Origin: Nonomuraea soli
Lineage (GTDB): Bacteria; Actinomycetota; Actinomycetes; Streptosporangiales; Streptosporangiaceae
NCBI RefSeq assembly: GCF_013761175.1
Contig: NZ_JACDUR010000005.1
Span: forward strand, 654,970-718,969
Reading direction: 5' to 3'
DNA length: 64,000 nucleotides
Numbering within the stretch: position 1 is the first letter of the stretch; the number at the start of each line of letters is the position of its first letter. Shown here in pieces: positions 25,070 to 34,346 of the stretch. The position numbers and the translations under genes were made by a program. Below the pieces are notes generated by a model. The model made no database searches, had not been told where the DNA came from, and saw nothing but the letters and a program-made list of their open reading frames with translations.

Positions 25070-25226
25070 GGGCGGGCCCGAGCCCTGCGCGACATCTGTG
25101 GGGGCAGTCCCGCTGTCGCTGCTTTTTTGGGCGGGCTCGAGCCCTGCGCGACATCTGTGGGGGCAGTCCCGCTGTCGCTGCTTTTTGGGCGGGCCCGAGC
25201 CCTGCGCGACTCGGGCCCGCTGTCGC
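25070..25226. repeat. Two and a half tandem 58-59-bp repeats in a 626-bp non-coding gap
   Basis: Units begin at 25070, 25129 and 25187 with GGGCGGGCYCGAGCCCTGCG. The first two continue through GACATCTGTGGGGGCAG and end in CGCTGC plus five or six T. The third copy is truncated and rearranged after GCGCGAC. Between the sugar importer (24880) and the ABC exporter (25507) I see the LacI operator (24920-24933), this array, and otherwise nothing convincing. Reading frames in the gap are repetitive and show no codon-position bias. The T-runs following GC-rich sequence could terminate plus-strand transcripts. Confidence 0.85.
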
Positions 25227-25506
25227 GTGTCGGCGGCCAGAACCTCCACCCCTCCGAGGAGGCCAAGGCCGCGGGGGACACGCGACGTCCCCGATCGATC
25301 GGGCCGCGGCCGCGATCCCAGGCTCGCCCGGGGCACGGGGGCGGGGGTCGCGGACACGCGGCCGATCACACTGAGAACGCTAGGCCCGCACAGCCCCGAG
25401 CACATGGGCCGACTTCACCATTCGACGGTGTATCCCAAGTTGTGTAGGCACCCGACCATGTATGCAGGCCATCGGAAGTGTCAGTGCACGAGCGCACACT
25501 GGAAGG

Positions 25507-27378
25507 ATGGCCGAAGAACCGTTAGACCTCGGCGAGGTCACCTTCTCCGACTGGCACGCCCATACCGGCACCCTCACCGGGCTGCGTTTCCTCACGATGG
25601 CCCGCCGCCTGCCCGCGCTGATCCGCCACGCGATGCGCCTGGCCTGGCAGGCAAGCCCCCGCGACACGACGGTCACGATCGGGCTCAACCTGGTCAGCGG
25701 CGTCTTCACCGCCTTCGGCCTGCTCGCCACCACCGGTGTGCTCGACGCTCTCTTCAGCCAGGGTCCCACCCCCGACCGGGTGCGGGCCGCGCTGCCGAGC
25801 CTGGCGCTGGTGGCCGCGGCGGCGGCGCTGCGCGCGTCGACGCAGGCGCTGGCCGGGTGGGCGCAGTCTCGCCTGTCCCCGCAGATCTCCCGCCTGGCCG
25901 AGGGGCGGCTCTACGACCTGACGGCGCAGGTCGAGCTGGTCGCCTTCGACGATCCCGAGTTCCATGACGCCTTGGAGCGTGCGCGGGCTCGTGGGGCAGA
26001 CAACGCCCACGCGGTGGTCTCCACGGCGATCAACGTGGTCACCGCCCTGGTGAGCCTGACCGCGGTGGCCGGCGTGCTGGGCGTGCTGCATCCGGTGCTG
26101 CTTCCGCTGCTGCTGCTCGCGGTGCTTCCCGACGCGTGGGCGGCGGTGCGCACGGCCAAGATGCGCTATGCCGCCAACTTCGCGGTCATTCCCGCCATGC
26201 GCCGCAAGTGGATCATCGCCGACCTCATGGGCGGCCGGCATCCGGCGGCCGAGGCCAGGTCGTTCACCATGCGCGGCTTCCTCACCCGGATGTACGACGC
26301 CGTGGCGCGGGCCGAGCAGGACGTGATGCTCGACCTGGCCAGGAGGCGCACGGTGGTGCAGCTGATCGGCCAGGGGCTGGGCGGGCTCGGCACCGGCATG
26401 GTCTACGCGGCGCTCGGGGTGATGTTGTGGCTGGGCACGATCCCGCTGGCGATCGCGGGCACCGCCGTGCTGGCGATCAGGCAGGGGCAGAACTCCCTGG
26501 AGAACCTGATGTACGCCACCAACCGCCTCTACGAGGAGGGGCTGTACTTCACCGACTTCCTCGACTTCTGCGCGGCCGCGGAGAAGCGCCTGCCGCGCAG
26601 CCGGTCACAACTCGCGCCGCGCGAGTTCGCCACGATCGCCGCCGAGGACGTGCACTTCACCTATCCGGGCAGCGACTCCCCCGCCCTGCGCGGCGTCTCG
26701 ATCGAGATCAACCGGGGCGAGGTCATCGCCTTCGTCGGGGAGAACGGCTCGGGCAAGACCACGCTCGCCAAGATCCTCTCCGGCCTGTACGAACCCGGCG
26801 TCGGCCGGGTCACCTGGGACGACATCGACGTCGCGCAGGTCGAGCCCGAGCAGCTCAGGAGCCACATCGCGGTGATCGCCCAGGACCACACGCGCTGGCC
26901 GCTGACCGCCCGCTACAACATCACGATGGGCACGGACAAGGGCCAGGAACAGCTCGAGGCCGCGGCCAGGGTCGCCGGGGCCGACGAGGTCGTGGCCGAC
27001 CTGCCGTACGGCTATCGCACACTGCTCGACCGGCGCTTCAAGGACGGCCAGGAGTTGTCGGGCGGCCAGTGGCAGCGCATCGCCGTGGCACGGGGCTTCC
27101 ACCGCGACGCCACGCTGCTGATCTGCGACGAGCCCACCGCGGCGCTCGACGCCAGGGCCGAGCACGCCCTGTTCGAGCGCATCCGTACCCATGCCGACGG
27201 CCGGACGGTCCTGCTGATCACTCACCGCCTGGCCAGCGTGAGGTACGCCGACCGGATCTACGTGCTCGACCGCGGCAAGGTGGTGGAGCAGGGCTCGCAC
27301 CGGCAGCTGATGGTGCTCGACGGCCTCTACGCCGAGCTGTACAACCTCCAGGCCTCCGCCTACCAGGCGGGTGTGTAG
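25507..27378 (+). CDS. ABC exporter half-transporter, fused permease-ATPase
   Basis: 623 residues from the ATG at 25507; an ATG at 25462 would add 15 residues, with no clear ribosome site at either. The N-terminal about 350 residues hold around six membrane helices, including MLWLGTIPLAIAGTAVLAI. The nucleotide-binding domain has Walker A GENGSGKTTLAK, Q-loop VIAQDHTRWPLT, signature ELSGGQWQRIAVARG, Walker B LLICDEPTAALD and H-loop LLITHRLAS. It works as a homodimer or heterodimer exporting a peptide, lipid or drug. The signature helix GGQWQR is frequent in actinobacterial exporters next to lantibiotic-like genes, but no precursor peptide is seen here. The stop abuts the convergent PBP stop. 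Confidence 0.92.
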   Translation: MAEEPLDLGEVTFSDWHAHTGTLTGLRFLTMARRLPALIRHAMRLAWQASPRDTTVTIGLNLVSGVFTAFGLLATTGVLDALFSQGPTPDRVRAALPSLALVAAAAALRASTQALAGWAQSRLSPQISRLAEGRLYDLTAQVELVAFDDPEFHDALERARARGADNAHAVVSTAINVVTALVSLTAVAGVLGVLHPVLLPLLLLAVLPDAWAAVRTAKMRYAANFAVIPAMRRKWIIADLMGGRHPAAEARSFTMRGFLTRMYDAVARAEQDVMLDLARRRTVVQLIGQGLGGLGTGMVYAALGVMLWLGTIPLAIAGTAVLAIRQGQNSLENLMYATNRLYEEGLYFTDFLDFCAAAEKRLPRSRSQLAPREFATIAAEDVHFTYPGSDSPALRGVSIEINRGEVIAFVGENGSGKTTLAKILSGLYEPGVGRVTWDDIDVAQVEPEQLRSHIAVIAQDHTRWPLTARYNITMGTDKGQEQLEAAARVAGADEVVADLPYGYRTLLDRRFKDGQELSGGQWQRIAVARGFHRDATLLICDEPTAALDARAEHALFERIRTHADGRTVLLITHRLASVRYADRIYVLDRGKVVEQGSHRQLMVLDGLYAELYNLQASAYQAGV

Positions 27379-28836
27379 TCACGAGAGGGCGGCCTCCATG
27401 ATGGCCCTGGCGATGGGCGCGGCGACCGAGCCTCCGCTGCCGGCGTTCTCGACCACCACCCCCACCGCCACCGCCGGGGCGTCGGCGGGGGCGAAGGCGG
27501 TGAAGACCGCGTGGTCGGCAGCCCCGGGCACGTTCTCCGAGGTGCCGGTCTTGGCGGCCACGGCCACCCCGGGGATGGCGGCGCCGGTGCCGGTGCCGCC
27601 CGGCTGGGTGACCGCGACCATCATGGTGGTCAGCTCGCGCGCCTCCATGACCCCCATGGTGGTGCGGTACTCCGCGGGCTCGGCCCGCGAGATGAGCGTG
27701 CGGTCCGGCAGCCTGATCTCGTCGACCAGGTAGGGCGTCATCAGCACGCCGTCGTTGGCGACGGCGGCCGAGAGCATCGCGACCTGGAGCGGGGTGGCCC
27801 GGACGTCGTACTGCCCGATCGCGGCCATGGCCAGCTGGGCCTGGTCGAGCTGCTTGGGGAAGACGCTCTCCGACACCGGCATCGGCACCGACAGGCCCCC
27901 GGCGTCGAAGCCGAAGCCCTCGGCCTGGTCGCGCAGCACGTCCTGGCCGAGTTGCAGGCCGATGGTGGCGAAGGCGGTGTTGCAGGAGGTCTGGAAGGCG
28001 TACGTCAGGGTGGGGCGGTCGTCGCCGCAGGGCTCGCCGCCCGCGTTGCCCAGGGAGGTCGAGGTTCCCGGCAGCGTCATGCGCCGGGGCGCGTCGATCT
28101 GCGTGGCGGGGGTGTACTCCCCCGAGGTCAGCGCGGCCGCCGCGGTGACCACCTTGAAGGTGGAGCCGGGCGGATAGGTCTGGTTGAGCGCCCGGTTGAG
28201 CAGCGGCTCGGCGGGGTCGTCGCGCAACGCGGAGTCCGCCTGGGCCAGCTTGGCGCTGTCGAAGGTCGTGTAGGCGTTGGGGTCGTAGGTGGGTGTCGAG
28301 ACCATGGCCAGGATCGCGCCGGTGGCGGGGTCGATCGCGACGGCCGCCCCGCGCCTGCCCGTGGCCCGCAACGCCTCGTAGGCGGCCTCCTGCACCCGCG
28401 CCTCGATGGTCAGGCGCAGGTCGGCGCCGGTGAAGTCGCCGTCCTTGACCACCGAGCGCACCTTGACCTTGGGGTCGCTTCCCGACAGCTGGGCGTCCTC
28501 GGCCCGCTCCAGGCCGGTGGCGCTGTAGAGCGAGACGTGCCCGGTGACGGCGGCGTAGTGCCCGGCCCGCGGGTAGTGCCGCCGGTAGGTGTACTTGGCG
28601 TCCTCGGTGCGCACGCTGCGGGCGATGACCGTGCCGTCGGAGGTGAGGATGTCGCCGCGAGGATTGTCGAAGCGGGCGATGATCCGCCGTTCGTTGCGCG
28701 GGTCGGCGTTGAGCGAGTCGGCGCGGAAGGCCTGGATGTAGGTGATGTTGGCCATGAGCAGGAAGAGCATCCCCGCGCACATGAGGGCGACGCGGCGGAG
28801 CGGGATGTTGATCCTCTTCGCCCTGGGTCCTGCCAT
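27379..28836 (-). CDS. Class B penicillin-binding protein (PbpA-like transpeptidase)
   Basis: 485 residues with one N-terminal membrane anchor (RRVALMCAGMLFLLMANITYIQAF). A PBP dimerisation region follows (NERRIIARFDNPRGDILTSDG). The transpeptidase domain has SxxK as PPGSTFKV, SxN as TSCNTAF and KTG as AAKTGTSEN. It cross-links peptidoglycan at the outer membrane face. Length and order resemble mycobacterial PbpA, but the usual neighbours (rodA, pknA/B, pstP) are absent, so it is probably an accessory paralogue. Confidence 0.92.
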   Translation of the reverse strand: MAGPRAKRINIPLRRVALMCAGMLFLLMANITYIQAFRADSLNADPRNERRIIARFDNPRGDILTSDGTVIARSVRTEDAKYTYRRHYPRAGHYAAVTGHVSLYSATGLERAEDAQLSGSDPKVKVRSVVKDGDFTGADLRLTIEARVQEAAYEALRATGRRGAAVAIDPATGAILAMVSTPTYDPNAYTTFDSAKLAQADSALRDDPAEPLLNRALNQTYPPGSTFKVVTAAAALTSGEYTPATQIDAPRRMTLPGTSTSLGNAGGEPCGDDRPTLTYAFQTSCNTAFATIGLQLGQDVLRDQAEGFGFDAGGLSVPMPVSESVFPKQLDQAQLAMAAIGQYDVRATPLQVAMLSAAVANDGVLMTPYLVDEIRLPDRTLISRAEPAEYRTTMGVMEARELTTMMVAVTQPGGTGTGAAIPGVAVAAKTGTSENVPGAADHAVFTAFAPADAPAVAVGVVVENAGSGGSVAAPIARAIMEAALS

Positions 28837-28872
28837 ACGCCCTGGTCTAACAGCCGGACCACCGGGTTCCGG

Positions 28873-29232
28873 CTACACGACGCTGCGATAATAGGAAATC
28901 TTGGTGCGAATGTAGCGCTGCTGGGCTCGCTGCTGGGCGATCTGTTCCTCGACCCGGCGGTCGTGCTCCTCCAGGAGCTTGATCCGGTCGGTGATGGTGT
29001 GGTCGCCGGCGCGGACGAGTTCGGCGAAACGGAGCATCTCGGCGATCGGCATACCGGTGTCACGCAGGCAGCGGATGGTGCCGAGCCAGCTCACATCGTG
29101 TTCGGTGAAGCGGCGCTGACCCGCGGCGTTACGCTCCACGCGGTCCAGCAGGCCGATCTTCTCGTAGTAGCGCAGGGTGTCGATGGAGAAGCCGGTCTCC
29201 TCGACCACCTCGGCGGGGGTGTAGACACTCAC
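28873..29232 (-). CDS. MerR-family regulator
   Basis: 119 residues. The MerR winged HTH is YTPAEVVEETGFSIDTLRYYEKIGLL, then QRRFTEHDVSWLGTIRCLRDTGMPI. A short C-terminal coiled coil (KLLEEHDRRVEEQIAQQRAQQ) serves for dimerisation. There are no metal-binding cysteines in the effector part. The GTG start at 29232 lies six bases after a GACAAT -10 box, so the message is probably leaderless. It is divergent from an aldo/keto reductase, the usual partner of this MerR group, and is expected to activate it and itself. Confidence 0.92.
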   Translation of the reverse strand: MSVYTPAEVVEETGFSIDTLRYYEKIGLLDRVERNAAGQRRFTEHDVSWLGTIRCLRDTGMPIAEMLRFAELVRAGDHTITDRIKLLEEHDRRVEEQIAQQRAQQRYIRTKISYYRSVV

Positions 29233-29238
29233 GCTGCG

Positions 29239-29304
29239 ATTGTCCCACCTGGAGTGAGCTCCAGGTCAACCGGTTGACCTGGAGCTCACTCCAGCTGACA
29301 CGGT
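29239..29304. promoter_or_regulatory. Divergent MerR-type promoters within a 46-bp perfect palindrome
   Basis: Positions 29249-29294 form a perfect 46-bp palindrome centred between 29271 and 29272. It holds two MerR dyads (CTGGAG-N4-CTCCAG) back to back, each preceded by a TTGACC -35. Towards the MerR gene the -35 (29264-29269) and the -10 GACAAT (29239-29244) are separated by the elongated 19-bp spacer typical of MerR control. Towards the reductase the corresponding -10 would be the weaker CACGGT (29299-29304). Confidence 0.8.
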
Positions 29305-29310
29305 TCTCGC

Positions 29311-30234
29311 ATGACCTTCGCACTGGGCACGATTCCCCTGGGTACCACCGTCTCCCCCGAGGACTCCTTCGCGATCCTCGACCGGTTCGCCGAGGCCGGC
29401 GGGACGATGCTGGACACCGCCAACAACTACCCGTTCTGGAACGAGGGCTGCACCGGCGACGAGAGCGAGGCGACCATCGGCGCCTGGCTCGCCGCCCGCG
29501 GCAACCGCGACGGCGTCTACCTGAGCACCAAGGGCGGCGCCCGCCCCACGGTGCCGGGCGACCGTACCCTGGCCTCCGCCGAGGGCGTCACCGGCAAGGC
29601 GCTGCGCGCGGCGATCGAGGGCAGCCTGAAGCGGCTCGGCGTGGATCACGTCGACCTCTACTGGACCCACATCGAGGACCGGGAGACGCCGCTGGAGGAC
29701 ACGCTGGAGGCGCTCGACGAGTTCCACCGCACGGGCAAGATCCTCAAGGCGGGGTCGAGCAACATGCCCGCCTGGCGCGTGGAGCAGGCCCGCGGCGTCT
29801 CGCGTGCGCACGGCTGGCTGCCCTACACCCACCTGCAGCTGCGCTTCACCTATCTTCAGCCGCGTCCCGGCGCGCTCCTGCGCGAGATGGGGCACAAGCT
29901 CGCGACCGCCGAGACGCTCGGCTACGTGCGGCACGCCCCCGACCTGACCCTGTGGGCCTACAACACCCTGATGTTCGGCTCCTACACGAACCCCGACAAG
30001 CCGATCGACCCCGCCTACGACCACCAGGGCAGCACGGAGCGCCTCAAGGTGCTGCGCGGGGTCGCCGCGGAGCTGGGCGCCACCGTCAACCAGGTGGTCC
30101 TGGCCTGGCACCGGCGTCAGGGGATCGTGCCCATCGTGGGCGTGACCCGCATGGAGCAGCTCGAGGAGGCCATCGGCGCCGCCCAGATCGACCTCGACGA
30201 CGAACTCTTCGCACGTCTGGAGGACCCGGCGTGA
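29311..30234 (+). CDS. Aldo/keto reductase
   Basis: 307 residues, a TIM-barrel NADPH-dependent oxidoreductase. Catalytic residues are recognisable: Asp in MLDTANNYPFWNEG (with the general-acid Tyr equivalent), Lys in YLSTKGG, and His in DLYWTHIEDRETPLEDTLEAL. The NADP-binding PIVGVTRMEQLEEAIGA is near the C-terminus. It is under probable MerR control from the shared palindromic promoter. The physiological aldehyde or ketone is unknown. Confidence 0.9.
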   Translation: MTFALGTIPLGTTVSPEDSFAILDRFAEAGGTMLDTANNYPFWNEGCTGDESEATIGAWLAARGNRDGVYLSTKGGARPTVPGDRTLASAEGVTGKALRAAIEGSLKRLGVDHVDLYWTHIEDRETPLEDTLEALDEFHRTGKILKAGSSNMPAWRVEQARGVSRAHGWLPYTHLQLRFTYLQPRPGALLREMGHKLATAETLGYVRHAPDLTLWAYNTLMFGSYTNPDKPIDPAYDHQGSTERLKVLRGVAAELGATVNQVVLAWHRRQGIVPIVGVTRMEQLEEAIGAAQIDLDDELFARLEDPA

Positions 30235-30294
30235 GGAACGGCACAGTGGTGATCGGCAGCGGCGGCGCGTGGTTCGTCCCCCGCCACGAGCTCG

Positions 30295-30942
30295 TCAGGC
30301 GGTCAGGTGCTCGGCGAGGTAGCGCCTCACCAGATGCTTGCACTCGGCGATCAGATCGGGATCCCCGTCGGGGTGCACGCGGAAGGCCAGCTTGAGCACG
30401 GCGTCGGTGGCCTCGACCGCGACCAGCAGGGCCCGGTCGGCCGCGGTGCCGACCGGAGCGCCGAGCAGGTCGCGCAGCCGGTCGGCGACGACGGCGTTGT
30501 TCTCCAGCGCGGCGTCGAGCATGCGGTTGGTGCCGGGGACGGCGGGCCCGCCGGGGGTGGGCAGCACCTCTCCGAAGTCGACCACGGCGAAGCCAGGGGT
30601 GCTGCGCTTCATCTCGACGAACTCGTCGATGGCCAGGTCGACCAGGTCGGTCCAGTGTTCGGGAGCACGCCGGGCGATCTGGTCGGCCACGCGGGCCAGG
30701 AAGGCCTCCAGGTTGCGCAGCGCCAGAGCGCGCACGAGGCCGCGTTTGTCCTGGAAGAACTGGTAGAAGGTGCCGATCGGCACCTCGGCGCGGCGCGCGA
30801 CCTCCTTGGTGGTCAGCGCGTCGTAGCCCACCTCCCCGAGCAGCGCGGCACACTCGTCGAGCATGCGCTCGACGCGCTCGACACTGCGTCGCTGGGCTGG
30901 ACGGCGGCGGAGGGTACTCGTCATGCCTCCATCCTGGCTCAT
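30295..30942 (-). CDS. TetR-family repressor
   Basis: 215 residues with an N-terminal HTH (DALTTKEVARRAEVPIGTFYQFFQDKRGLV) and a variable C-terminal ligand domain. ATG at 30942 and ATG at 30924 are both possible; the second has GGAGG too close for ideal spacing. It is divergent from the beta-glucosidase with a short palindrome between, so it is a probable repressor of that gene and itself. Confidence 0.9.
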   Translation of the reverse strand: MSQDGGMTSTLRRRPAQRRSVERVERMLDECAALLGEVGYDALTTKEVARRAEVPIGTFYQFFQDKRGLVRALALRNLEAFLARVADQIARRAPEHWTDLVDLAIDEFVEMKRSTPGFAVVDFGEVLPTPGGPAVPGTNRMLDAALENNAVVADRLRDLLGAPVGTAADRALLVAVEATDAVLKLAFRVHPDGDPDLIAECKHLVRRYLAEHLTA

Positions 30943-30954
30943 TACCGATCAGTA
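30943..30954. promoter_or_regulatory. Putative TetR operator
   Basis: TACCGATCAGTA is a near-perfect 12-bp palindrome with a GATC centre. It lies in the 27-bp gap between the TetR start and the GH1 start, so bound protein would block both promoters. Confidence 0.55.
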
Positions 30955-30969
30955 GGCTTAACATGAGCC

Positions 30970-32209
<1,240 letters not shown>

Positions 32210-32238
<29 letters not shown>

Positions 32239-33205
32239 TCTTGCCCACCTGCTGGCCGGCCTCCAGGTAGCGGTGGGCCTCGACGATGTCGTCGAGGGAG
32301 AAGACGCGGTCCACGGCCGCCTCGAACACGCCGTCGCGCAGCCCGGAGGAGACGAAGGCGACGGCCCTGCGCAGCCGCTCGGGGTCCGTGGTCGTCTCGT
32401 GCACGGTGTAGGTGCGCACGCTCAGCGCCGGCATGCCCAGCTCGAAGCCGGGATAGGGGGTGGGCAGGCCGCTCAGCAGGCCGTACAGCAGGAGCGTGCC
32501 GCCGGGGGCGACCACCCTGGCCAGCTCCAGCACGCCGGGGCCGGCGACGGCGTCGAAGACGATCTCGGCGCCCCTGCCGCCTGTCAGCTCCAGCACCCGC
32601 GGGGCGACCTCCTCGGCCGAGGTCACGATCACCTCGGCCGCCCCCGCCTTCAGCAGCGCGGCCTTCTTGGCCTCCGTGCGGGTGGTGGCGATCGGGATCG
32701 CGCCGACGCGGTTGGCGACCCTGATCGCGGCCAGGCCGACGCTGCTGGAGGCGGCGGTGATCACCACCGTGTCGCCCGCCCGCAGCCCGCCCTCCACCAG
32801 CGCGCCGTACGCGGTCAGGTAGGGCATCCACACCGCCGCGCCCGCCACCGCGTCGACACTCTCGGGGCGGTGCACCACGGCCGAGGCGGGGACGATCGCC
32901 CGCTCGGCATAAACGCCGTAGTCGTTCATGGAGAAGGCGGGCACCACGCTGACCGCCTGGCCGGGCTCGAACCCCGGCGCGTTCGACGTCAGCACCACAC
33001 CCGCGGCCTCCGCTCCCAGCAGGGACGGGAACCGCTCGACCGGCACGATGTAGTTCCCGCTGCGGAAGAGGGCCTCGGCGCGGTTGAGCCCGATCGCCTC
33101 CACCTGGATGAGCAGCTCACCCGGGCCGGGCTCGCCGACGGGCACGTCGTCGAGCTTCAGCACCTCGGGCCCGCCCAGTTCGTGGAAGCGCACAGTCCTG
33201 GTCAT
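32210..33205 (-). CDS. Zinc-independent alcohol dehydrogenase/quinone oxidoreductase
   Basis: 331 residues. The MDR fold has the GroES-like N-domain (PGPGELLIQVEAIGLNRAEALFRSG) and the Rossmann domain with GDTVVITAASSSVGLAAIRVANRVGA. The catalytic-zinc cysteine/histidine set of true alcohol dehydrogenases is absent, so a NADPH:quinone oxidoreductase-type activity is likely. The ATG at 33205 is chosen because GGAG lies seven bases upstream; a GTG directly before it is possible. It overlaps the convergent beta-glucosidase by 29 bp. A 39-bp palindrome lies at its promoter. Confidence 0.9.
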
Positions 33206-33222
33206 CACGACACTCCAAGCAT

Positions 33223-33261
33223 TAGTACGACGGCCATCGAAGTTCGATGACCGTCGTACTA
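33223..33261 (-). promoter_or_regulatory. Long palindromic operator before the oxidoreductase
   Basis: An almost perfect 39-bp inverted repeat: TAGTACGACGG on the left, CCGTCGTACTA on the right, with an inner pair CATCGAA/TTCGATG. It lies between the oxidoreductase start and a TATAGT hexamer at its outer edge on the minus strand, so it would sit at the transcription start. No regulator gene is adjacent. Confidence 0.7.
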
Positions 33262-33270
33262 TAACCCGTA

Positions 33271-34161
33271 TCAGAAGACCGAGACGTGCACGTGGTCCCA
33301 GTGGTTGGCGGTCACGCCGCCGCGGTCGGACATCGGATCCCAGCCGCCACCCGAGCGGATGTCGTAGTAGCGCTGCTTCCAGATGATGTACATCACGCCG
33401 AGCTGCTGCCCGTTGTCGATGAGGTACTGGGCGATCTGGTCACCCCAGTGGGCGGAGTCGCCGCTGGCCATCTGCCCGCCCAGCGTCATCATGAAGTCGC
33501 ACGCCCGGCCCTTGCCGTGCTCGCCGGGGTCGCCCGCGCGGAAGCAGCCGACGCTCTTGACCGGGAAGTTCGAGGTCACCGCGTTGCGGACGGCGATCAT
33601 GCGGGCCGTCAGCCCGCCGCCCGAGGTCGGCGGCTGGAAGCCGAACTTGGTGAGCAGCTGCTGCACGTCGCGCCGCTTGCCCTGCATCTTCTTGATCTCG
33701 GCCTCGAGCTTGTCGACCTTCTCGGAGGCAGCCGTCCTGGACGCCTTGGCTTCCTTGATCAGCTCCTTGAGCCGCTTGACCTGGTCGGCGCGCTCCTCGG
33801 TCAGATACGACAGGCTCGCAGCCCGCCCGAGGACCTTGTACGGATCACCGGCGCCCAGCAGCCGGGAGGGGTCCATCGGGCCGGTGATGTAGCTGGTCTG
33901 CGCCATGGCGGTGACGTCGCCCCTGGCGTCGGCCAGCATCTTCTCCAGCCTGGCCGTCTGCGTGTTGGCGCTCTTGATCTGGACCTTGATCTCTTCGAGG
34001 CTCTGGATCTGGCCCCGGTACAGCTTCTCGAGCTGGGCGGCCTGCTTGGTGAGGCGCTTGACCTTGGCCGGGTCGGGATCGGCGAGGGCCGGCTGGGAAA
34101 CCGGGCTGGCCAGGAGCATGGCAAGGACGGCGAACGACACGGCGATACGGCCGGATCTCAC
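33271..34161 (-). CDS. Secreted coiled-coil protein with M15-like C-terminal domain
   Basis: 296 residues. A signal peptide (MRSGRIAVSFAVLAMLLASPVSQPALA) is followed by a long coiled coil from about 30 to 190, resembling the FtsX-activating/NlpC-type coiled coils. A compact C-terminal domain of about 110 residues follows. It has the H-x(6)-D pattern EHGKGRACD and HWDHVHVSVF at the end, like the Zn ligands of the M15 (VanY/ARB_07466) peptidase fold. It is therefore probably an extracellular murein-active or murein-binding protein. The start at 34161 is an ATG. Confidence 0.8.
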   Translation of the reverse strand: MRSGRIAVSFAVLAMLLASPVSQPALADPDPAKVKRLTKQAAQLEKLYRGQIQSLEEIKVQIKSANTQTARLEKMLADARGDVTAMAQTSYITGPMDPSRLLGAGDPYKVLGRAASLSYLTEERADQVKRLKELIKEAKASRTAASEKVDKLEAEIKKMQGKRRDVQQLLTKFGFQPPTSGGGLTARMIAVRNAVTSNFPVKSVGCFRAGDPGEHGKGRACDFMMTLGGQMASGDSAHWGDQIAQYLIDNGQQLGVMYIIWKQRYYDIRSGGGWDPMSDRGGVTANHWDHVHVSVF

Positions 34162-34346
34162 GCTCGTCCTCCCCTCAAGCGACGGGCGAAACTATAGGAG
34201 GTGATCTTGATCTCTGCCACCTGAACGGGGGAACTCATGCACCATTAGCGAAGTTTCTACCACTTATCGGGCACCTTGCCGAAAGAGCCAGAACATGCTT
34301 CGGTTTGAATCAACAACCAAGCGTCCGGTCATTGGAGGCTCGCGGC

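Noticed and set aside
25070..25226. Possible CRISPR array
   Set aside because: Copies are directly contiguous with no unique spacers, and no cas genes are present.
24968..25405. Open frames on both strands across the 58-59-bp tandem repeats
   Set aside because: The translations merely repeat with the DNA (for example RARARP and GPSPARHLWG units), lack ribosome sites and show no codon-position bias.
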